Below are positions 5,701-9,584 of a DNA stretch of 9,584 nucleotides, one piece after another. The position numbers were made by a program, and so were the translations under genes. This DNA comes from Ktedonobacterales bacterium (GTDB lineage Bacteria; Chloroflexota; Ktedonobacteria; Ktedonobacterales; JACDGC01). The notes below the pieces were generated by a model that saw only the letters and a list, made by a program, of their open reading frames with translations, had not been told where the DNA came from and did not search any database. The stretch's first letter is position 1. Each line of letters opens with the position of its first letter. Where the stretch lies: assembly GCA_013815535.1 (NCBI GenBank), contig JACDGC010000100.1, positions 1 through 9,584 on the forward strand, written 5' to 3'.

Positions 5701-5722
5701 TTGGTGTCAATATTGGTGTCAA
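5701..5722 (+). repeat. Tandem 10-base repeats after int, possible integrase arm sites
   Basis: TTGGTGTCAA occurs at 5701-5710 and again, unchanged, at 5713-5722, two bases apart, which gives a 12-base period close to one helical turn. They begin 4 bases after the integrase stop and lie between int and the tRNA gene. Short direct repeats in this position are typical of arm-type binding sites for the N-terminal domain of tyrosine integrases, or of Xis sites. A weaker match (GTGTCA) lies at 5760-5765. Confidence 0.55.
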
Positions 5723-5731
5723 ACGGGGGTC

Positions 5732-5761
5732 TTGCGCTTGCGAGGCTAGGCGTGGTATAGT
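5732..5761 (+). promoter_or_regulatory. Probable promoter of tRNA-Gly
   Basis: TTGCGC (5732-5737) and TATAGT (5756-5761) are separated by 18 bases, with the -10 box ending 9 bases before the first base of the tRNA. The promoter lies on the int side of the tRNA, which matters for deciding where the element ends. Confidence 0.5.
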
Positions 5762-5770
5762 GTCAGGAGC

Positions 5771-5844
5771 GCGGGTGTGGTATAATGGTAGTACGTGTGC
5801 CTTCCAAGCATAGAGCGCGAGTTCGATTCTCGCCACCCGCACCA
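5771..5844 (+). tRNA. tRNA-Gly (anticodon UCC), CCA encoded
   Basis: The 74 bases fold as a complete cloverleaf. The acceptor GCGGGTG (5771-5777) pairs fully with CACCCGC (5834-5840). The anticodon stem is TGTGC/GCATA around the loop CTTCCAA, giving anticodon TCC (glycine). The T stem is GCGAG/CTCGC around TTCGATT. A discriminator A and an encoded CCA (5842-5844) follow. Because the T arm and acceptor are intact, the gene should be functional. tRNA genes are common targets for tyrosine integrases, and this one lies 73 bases after int. Int reads toward its 5' end, however, so the crossover site inside or near it is uncertain. Confidence 0.95.
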
Positions 5845-5848
5845 GCAC

Positions 5849-5869
5849 GACCCCTCGGGGTCTTTTTTT
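5849..5869 (+). terminator. Rho-independent terminator of tRNA-Gly
   Basis: GACCC pairs with GGGTC around CTCG (5849-5862) and is followed by seven T. It begins 4 bases after the CCA end of the tRNA, so the tRNA is a single-gene transcript. Confidence 0.85.
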
Positions 5870-6437
5870 ATGCAGAGCGACAACAGCGGCGATAGCGGCG
5901 CGTCTGCGGCGAAATGGTTGGATCATTGGCCGTAGCCGTGGTGGCGTCACGGTGACGCGGGGCGCCCGAAGTGGTGGCACATCTTGCAACGTATCGGGTG
6001 AATAGAAGCGATACGCCAGCACACAATACGAGCGTTGGTGTGCAGACCCATTTCATCCAATTTTGCCCATAGACTGTGTGGGGCTAACATTTGGTCAGCG
6101 CGGCATGCTAGGTGCCATGCCCTTGGCGCTCTAGAAGATGACATTCTAAACTGGTTATGGATAGGTCCTTATCGTGGGTAGGAGCGACGAATCTAACGCA
6201 AAAAGAAGCAGGCAATCAGACAAGGATTTGACAGCAATGCCAACAAACGAAGACGCATTGATAGATAAATCAACTCCACAAACCATGAGGAATGCTTCCA
6301 CACACATCACCAGAGATAACACGAGAAGGGCGAAATACTGCCACTTTCTCTTGTGCGCATAAGAAGGGGGAGAGAGGCATTGGATAAAAACAACCAAGCT
6401 GTGTAACGCTACCTTTCGGCTCATCCAGGAGAAGCAT
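5870..6437. other. Gene-free interval of 568 bases
   Basis: No gene here is well supported. A reverse-strand frame (about 6466-6155) would encode a 103-residue protein with two hydrophobic stretches, but it starts with GTG inside the next gene, has no ribosome site and may be chance. A 15-base palindrome, GCGTCAC-G-GTGACGC (5944-5958), could be an operator. No second copy of the tRNA end is visible, so this stretch gives no evidence for another attachment site. The later part (about 6130-6400) is noticeably richer in A and T than the flanking genes. Confidence 0.5.
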
Positions 6438-7154
6438 ATGATGGGAAAGATGATTAAGTTCGACACCGAAGGTGCACCCGCGACTGGCTATCTCGCGATG
6501 CCAAATGCGGGGACGGGACCAGGGGTGGTCGTGCTCCACGAATGGTGGGGGCTGACGCAGCCATTTCAGCAGGCCTGCGACCGCCTGGCAGAAGCTGGCT
6601 TCGTGGCGATTGCCCCTAACCTTTATCACGGCAAGATCGCCACCACCGTCGCGGAGGCGGAGGTGGAGGCGATGATCGCCACGCTGGACCAAGATGTGGT
6701 GCGATGGCGTGGTGACATCACGGGCGCGCTACAGTTCTTGCACCACAATGGCGCAGTTCTTCTGTCCGATGGTCGTGGATCGTTTGGCTTCGTCGCTTTC
6801 TCGCTAGGGGGGGCCTACGCGCTCGATCTCTCCATCCATTTGGCCGATGAGATCGCCGCCGTCGTGACCTTTTATGCCACGTACCCTGGTCTGAACTATC
6901 GTGGCGCAAAGGCAGCCTATCTGTGTCATTTCGCCGAGAATGACCCCTACCAGTCGGCGGAGTCGATCTCTGAGATGAAGCAGGCCCTTCAGGCGGAGGG
7001 AAAGGCGGCCACCTTCTATTTGTATCCGGGAACCACCCATTGGTTCTTCGACTCTGATCGCCCCGATGCTTACGATGCCGCCGCCACGGCCTTGGCATGG
7101 GAGCGAACTGTCACCTTCCTGAATGCGGAGTTGCGGCGCGCAGAGCGCTCGTGA
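6438..7154 (+). CDS. Dienelactone hydrolase family alpha/beta hydrolase
   Basis: The 238-residue enzyme has the dienelactone-hydrolase fold and is probably cytosolic, because no signal peptide is present. Visible landmarks are the LHEWWGL motif (33-39, Glu35), the nucleophile elbow AFSLGG (120-125), Asp169 in FAENDP and His201 in GTTHWF. Together these give a Ser122-Asp169-His201 triad. Classical dienelactone hydrolases use Cys at the nucleophile position, so this member probably acts as a general carboxyl-ester or lactone hydrolase of unknown substrate. Length and motif spacing are normal for the family. AGGAG lies 6 bases before the ATG at 6438; the second codon is also ATG. It stands alone on the forward strand and converges with the lipoprotein gene. 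Confidence 0.88.
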   Translation: MMGKMIKFDTEGAPATGYLAMPNAGTGPGVVVLHEWWGLTQPFQQACDRLAEAGFVAIAPNLYHGKIATTVAEAEVEAMIATLDQDVVRWRGDITGALQFLHHNGAVLLSDGRGSFGFVAFSLGGAYALDLSIHLADEIAAVVTFYATYPGLNYRGAKAAYLCHFAENDPYQSAESISEMKQALQAEGKAATFYLYPGTTHWFFDSDRPDAYDAAATALAWERTVTFLNAELRRAERS

Positions 7155-7290
7155 CGGCGCACAGCATGGTGCGGCTGGCAATGGATGGTTGGTTTCAGCA
7201 TGAGGTTGGTTATCCAACCTGAGCAATCGTCTGGTTGAGTGAGTTCATCGACTCTTTTGCTGGGCTTATCTCCCCTCCATAGCGTGAATG

Positions 7291-7317
7291 CCAGTGAATG
7301 TGCAGCGCATTCACTGG
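7291..7317. terminator. Inverted repeat between convergent genes
   Basis: CCAGTGAATG (7291-7300) pairs perfectly with CATTCACTGG (7308-7317). With a T-G wobble and one more pair inside, the stem reaches 12 bp around a CAG loop. It lies in the 228-base gap between the hydrolase and the lipoprotein genes, where a bidirectional terminator would be expected. Neither side has a T-run, so Rho-independent function is uncertain. A smaller stem, AGGTTGG/CCAACCT (7203-7220), precedes it. Confidence 0.45.
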
Positions 7318-7354
7318 TGATGACCGCTGATTCCATGGGTGTTTTCGGGCAGAT

Positions 7355-7375
7355 GGATGCCAGGGAAAGGCATCC
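7355..7375 (-). terminator. Hairpin just after the lipoprotein gene
   Basis: GGATGCC (7355-7361) pairs perfectly with GGCATCC (7369-7375) around a 7-base loop, 7 bases beyond the stop codon of the reverse-strand lipoprotein gene. This is the expected position for the end of that transcript, but the following sequence on that strand has no T-run. Confidence 0.45.
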
Positions 7376-7382
7376 GCTGCAA

Positions 7383-8546
7383 TCAGCCCGTGTAGGTCAT
7401 ACGAAAGATCGAGCCAGTGGCGTCGTCACTGATGTAGAGCGCGCCATCTGGGCCAAATGCCAAGCCAACCGGGCGTGCGCTATCATGCCCGTTCGTCTGC
7501 CACCCCGTCACGAAGTCTTGTGCCTTGCCCGCGACATTGCCCTTGGCATCGAGCGGGATATAGACGACTTTATCTCCGGTTGGAATGGTGCGGTTCCATG
7601 AGCCGTGGAAAGCGACGAAGAGGCCGTGGTACGCGGCGGGGAAGGCCGTTCCCGTCGTGAAGGCCAAGCCAAGCGGCGCGGAATGGGCTTGCATTGCCAG
7701 CAGTGGCATCTGCACCCCATTGCAATCCCCTGCGTGCCCCAGGTCCGGATCGATGATGGTGCCAGCATGGCAGCGTGGCCAACCATAGTTCCCGCCATCT
7801 TTCAGGGCATAGAGCGTCTCGGGGGGAATGTCGTCGCCGAGGTTATCACGCCCATTGTTTGTCACCCACACCTCTCCTGTGACGGGGTTATTGGCCAGTC
7901 CGACAGCGTTGCGCAGACCTCGCGCATAGATGCGCCCACCGTTGCCGTCCAGGTGATATTGCATGACCGTTGCCCGCTGGGCATTCGCTTCGATGCAGTT
8001 GTTGCAACTCGAACCGACCGAGACATACAGCATGCCATCAGTCCCCACGAGCACGGTGCGGGTGATGTGACTGCCCCCGGTAGGAAGGTTAGGCACCAAC
8101 ACCGTCTTGCCGCTTGCCGTCAGATTCGCGCTGAGCGCATAGCGGCTCACCTGATCAGCCTCACCAACGTAGAGATAGCCGTGGTCGATGACCAGACTGG
8201 TGGGATCTTTGAGCCCGCTCACCACAACCTGTTTGGCTGATGCCTTGCCAGCGTGGGTAGCATCTGGCAGCGCGCTGATGGCGCCCGAGTTGCGTTCCGC
8301 AACCAACAGGGTGCCATTTGGCGCGAAGGTGATGAAGCGCGAACCACGCAACCCACTGGTAAAGAGCGATATGCTGAAGCCCGCTGGCACCTGCAACCCC
8401 GGCAGTGAACTTCCCTTGGTTCCGGTGGGGAGGGGCGTCCCTGGCGCGGTGACGCTGGTGCTTTGCGTCACCGTTTGGCACGCCGTCAAGAATAATAGCA
8501 GTGCCAGCACGCTGATGCTGCGGTGCTGTTTCCAATGCTTCATCAT
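7383..8546 (-). CDS. Sorbosone-dehydrogenase-like beta-propeller lipoprotein
   Basis: The 387-residue protein belongs to the soluble glucose/sorbosone dehydrogenase-like (GSDH/YliI-type) propeller group. It begins with a lipoprotein signal: basic MMKHWKQHR, a hydrophobic core (11-20) and the lipobox LTAC with Cys23. A Thr/Pro/Ser linker follows to about residue 48, so the protein should be anchored outside the cytoplasmic membrane. Propeller-blade repeats are visible as FITFAPNGTLLVAER, SHITRTVLVGTDGMLYVSVG, GEVWVTNNGRD, GGNYGWPRC and RPVGLAFGPDGALYISDD. Family members may oxidise sugars with PQQ, but many are catalytically uncharacterised. The start at 8546 has GGAAGGG upstream. It begins 26 bases after the PPOX gene on the same strand, so the two are probably one operon. 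Confidence 0.88.
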   Translation of the reverse strand: MMKHWKQHRSISVLALLLFLTACQTVTQSTSVTAPGTPLPTGTKGSSLPGLQVPAGFSISLFTSGLRGSRFITFAPNGTLLVAERNSGAISALPDATHAGKASAKQVVVSGLKDPTSLVIDHGYLYVGEADQVSRYALSANLTASGKTVLVPNLPTGGSHITRTVLVGTDGMLYVSVGSSCNNCIEANAQRATVMQYHLDGNGGRIYARGLRNAVGLANNPVTGEVWVTNNGRDNLGDDIPPETLYALKDGGNYGWPRCHAGTIIDPDLGHAGDCNGVQMPLLAMQAHSAPLGLAFTTGTAFPAAYHGLFVAFHGSWNRTIPTGDKVVYIPLDAKGNVAGKAQDFVTGWQTNGHDSARPVGLAFGPDGALYISDDATGSIFRMTYTG

Positions 8547-8572
8547 GTTCAGCCCTTCCGTGATGACTATGG

Positions 8573-8989
8573 CTACCCCCGTTCAGGGGCAAGAATATGT
8601 TCGGCGGGGATGTGAATGATGACGCGGTTCCGCATCCCCTCCACATTCGCATCAGCATCGGCGATCCATTTGTCTGCCGCTTCGGGGGGCAAGTAGCGAT
8701 GCACGATGCGCTGGTATTGTTCGCGCGTTTTGGCTGGGTCCGTCTCGACGGTGGCTTGTCCGCGAACCGTCAAGAAACGTGGCCCCTGCGACACCGAAAG
8801 TGAGGCCCATCCCGTCTTCTGAATGTTCTTGATTTTTTGGGTGGTGGATTGCGAGGCGACCAGGATCTCGTCACCCTCGCGCATGTACCATACCAACACT
8901 TGAGCGGGGATGCCATTGCTGCTGACGGTCGCGAGTGTGCCGAACAGTTTCTCATCCAGAAAGGCCTGGGCTGCCGCAGGAATTGCCAT
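8573..8989 (-). CDS. PPOX / split-barrel family protein, probable F420- or flavin-dependent
   Basis: The protein has 138 residues, the usual length for the small pyridoxamine-5'-phosphate-oxidase-like group called PPOX-class probable F420-dependent enzymes. Visible pieces are the N-terminal helix (AAAQAFLDEKLFGTLATV), the barrel strands PAQVLVWYMREGDEILVAS and QSTTQKIKNIQKTGWASLSV with the phosphate-binding Ser/Thr/Lys segment, PRFLTVRGQATVETD, and the C-terminal RNRVIIHIPAEHI. Such proteins reduce or oxidise small molecules with FMN or F420; neither cofactor nor substrate can be settled from sequence. I chose the ATG at 8989, which has GAGGA upstream and matches the family length. The longer reading from 9109 would cross the promoter and the ribosome site. 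It is the first gene of a pair with the lipoprotein. Confidence 0.85.
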   Translation of the reverse strand: MAIPAAAQAFLDEKLFGTLATVSSNGIPAQVLVWYMREGDEILVASQSTTQKIKNIQKTGWASLSVSQGPRFLTVRGQATVETDPAKTREQYQRIVHRYLPPEAADKWIADADANVEGMRNRVIIHIPAEHILAPERG

Positions 8990-9026
8990 GGGATCTGTCC
9001 TCTTCTTTGCCGAATCTTCTCCACCA

Positions 9027-9057
9027 TATATAGCAAAAGGGGTTGCTACCGTGCCAA
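9027..9057 (-). promoter_or_regulatory. Possible promoter of the PPOX-lipoprotein pair
   Basis: On the reverse strand, TTGGCA (9057-9052) is followed after 19 bases by TATATA (9032-9027), about 37 bases before the start codon at 8989. The -10 box is good; the spacing is longer than ideal. Confidence 0.4.
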
Positions 9058-9125
9058 CCACCTGACCCAGCAGCCACCCTATGCATTTGACTGGGATAGC
9101 GGCGGCCATGTAACTACCAGCAATA

Positions 9126-9134
9126 TGTTATACT
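9126..9134 (+). promoter_or_regulatory. Extended -10 promoter for argC
   Basis: TGTTATACT at 9126-9134 matches an extended -10 element (TG-N-TATACT). No good -35 hexamer lies at the proper distance, as is common with extended -10 promoters. It would give a leader of about 80 bases before the argC start. The divergent PPOX promoter lies about 70 bases away. Confidence 0.45.
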
Positions 9135-9149
9135 AGGTCCTATCAAACA

Positions 9150-9214
9150 GGAAGACGCTGTCGTCCTCCGCCCACCCCGGCCAAGGCTGCCCGGGCGATT
9201 CCTGGTGCGGAGGA
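9150..9214 (+). promoter_or_regulatory. Structured argC leader able to hide the ribosome site
   Basis: TCCTCCGC (9164-9171) is exactly complementary to GCGGAGGA (9207-9214), which contains the argC ribosome site. The same TCCTCC also takes part in an upstream hairpin (GACG 9154-9157 with CGTC 9162-9165, extended by GGA/TCC past a mismatch). CCCGG/CCGGG (9176-9180 and 9191-9195) adds a middle stem. The two pairings exclude each other, as in translational attenuators. No known riboswitch class is recognised. Confidence 0.4.
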
Positions 9215-9222
9215 TTCTCGCC

Positions 9223-9584
9223 TTGGCCAGCGCGCAAACCATTTCCACGGCCATCATTGGCGTCACGGGGTATGAAGGTGCGAACCTTGCCCGTCTGCTT
9301 GCCACTCATCCGCATTTTCGCCTTGTCGCGGCGACGGCCCGCGCCAGCGCGGGGCAACGGCTCGGCCAGGCGCTGCCCGCATTGGGTGGCAGCGCTGTCG
9401 CCGCGCTCACTATCACTGAGGACGTCCCGGATGCGGAACTGGTCTTCATCGCGGCACCGCACGGCCCGGCGGCAACCCTGGCTGCCGAACAGTTGCGCTT
9501 GCATCGCCGCGTCATTGACCTTTCGGCGGATTTTCGCTTTCCCTCGGCGGCACATTACGCGGCGGTCTATGGGCATGCCCACCC
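9223..9584 (+). CDS. argC: N-acetyl-gamma-glutamyl-phosphate reductase, 5' part (arginine biosynthesis)
   Basis: This is the first 120 or so codons of ArgC, the NADPH enzyme that reduces N-acetylglutamyl-phosphate to the semialdehyde in cytosolic arginine (or ornithine) synthesis. The N-terminal nucleotide-binding motif is clear (AIIGVTGYEGANLARLL), followed by VAATARASAGQ, the conserved AAPHGPAA segment, and VIDLSADFRF leading into HYAAVYG. The catalytic Cys lies beyond the window. The preferred start is TTG at 9223, because GGAGGA ends 8 bases upstream. GTG at 9205 is in frame but would overlap that site. No ATG is available. An arginine gene cluster probably continues downstream. The shadow frame on the opposite strand is not a gene. 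Confidence 0.9.
   Translation, partial: MASAQTISTAIIGVTGYEGANLARLLATHPHFRLVAATARASAGQRLGQALPALGGSAVAALTITEDVPDAELVFIAAPHGPAATLAAEQLRLHRRVIDLSADFRFPSAAHYAAVYGHAH

Noticed and set aside
5663..6022. Reverse-strand frame of 119 codons across the tRNA
   Set aside because: It runs antisense through the tRNA-Gly gene and the end of int; its Arg/Pro-rich content and lack of a ribosome site mark it as a chance frame.
6155..6466. Reverse-strand frame with two hydrophobic stretches
   Set aside because: It starts with GTG inside the hydrolase gene, has no ribosome site for this or the ATG at 6424, and shows no family resemblance. It remains a weak possibility only.
7605..8240. Forward frame of 211 codons
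   Set aside because: Antisense shadow of the propeller lipoprotein, without a ribosome site.
8990..9109. 40-residue N-terminal extension of the PPOX protein
   Set aside because: It crosses the putative promoter and ribosome site, and the family is normally about 135 residues long.
9114..9582. Reverse-strand frames opposite argC
   Set aside because: The forward frame carries the clear ArgC nucleotide-binding motif; the reverse ones are GC-driven shadows.
1..9584. CRISPR array, insertion sequence or rRNA
   Set aside because: No regularly spaced repeats, transposase motifs or ribosomal RNA sequence were seen.

Overview
This window looks like the right-hand part of an integrated, self-replicating mobile element, followed by ordinary chromosomal genes. 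The DNA is moderately GC-rich, with strong Shine-Dalgarno sites, a tRNA with an encoded CCA end, and a small flavin/deazaflavin-type split-barrel protein. The host could be Chloroflexota or another high-GC bacterium. This placement is a low-confidence impression, because no marker gene here is diagnostic.

Positions 1-5730 carry the element. A forward cluster comes first: a hypothetical protein (57-500), a 61-residue hypothetical protein (591-776) and a four-helix membrane protein (781-1503). A hairpin terminator follows at 1617-1652. Next is a roughly 205-bp imperfect palindrome (1686-1890) with no believable gene in it, then a small hypothetical gene (1965-2210). A degenerate response-regulator receiver gene lies on the opposite strand (2602-2207). 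A second intergenic stretch holds two strong hairpins and leads into a Rep_trans-like replication initiator (2775-4268). The excisionase (4349-4558) and tyrosine integrase (4567-5697) form a tight pair reading toward a tRNA-Gly(UCC) gene (5771-5844). The combination of Rep, Xis and Int beside a tRNA suggests an integrative plasmid or AICE/ICE-like element. The left end and any transfer genes lie outside the window.

Positions 5870-6437 hold no gene I can support. Chromosomal genes follow: a dienelactone-hydrolase-family enzyme (6438-7154, forward); a reverse-strand pair made of a PPOX/split-barrel protein (8989-8573) and a sorbosone-dehydrogenase-like beta-propeller lipoprotein (8546-7383); and the 5' part of argC (from 9223, TTG start). 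The argC leader can pair with its own ribosome binding site.

The most unusual material is the non-coding architecture of the element: the long palindrome, pairs of hairpins ahead of several genes, tandem 10-bp repeats after int, and an integrase that faces the 5' end of the tRNA. No known defence or CRISPR system is visible.
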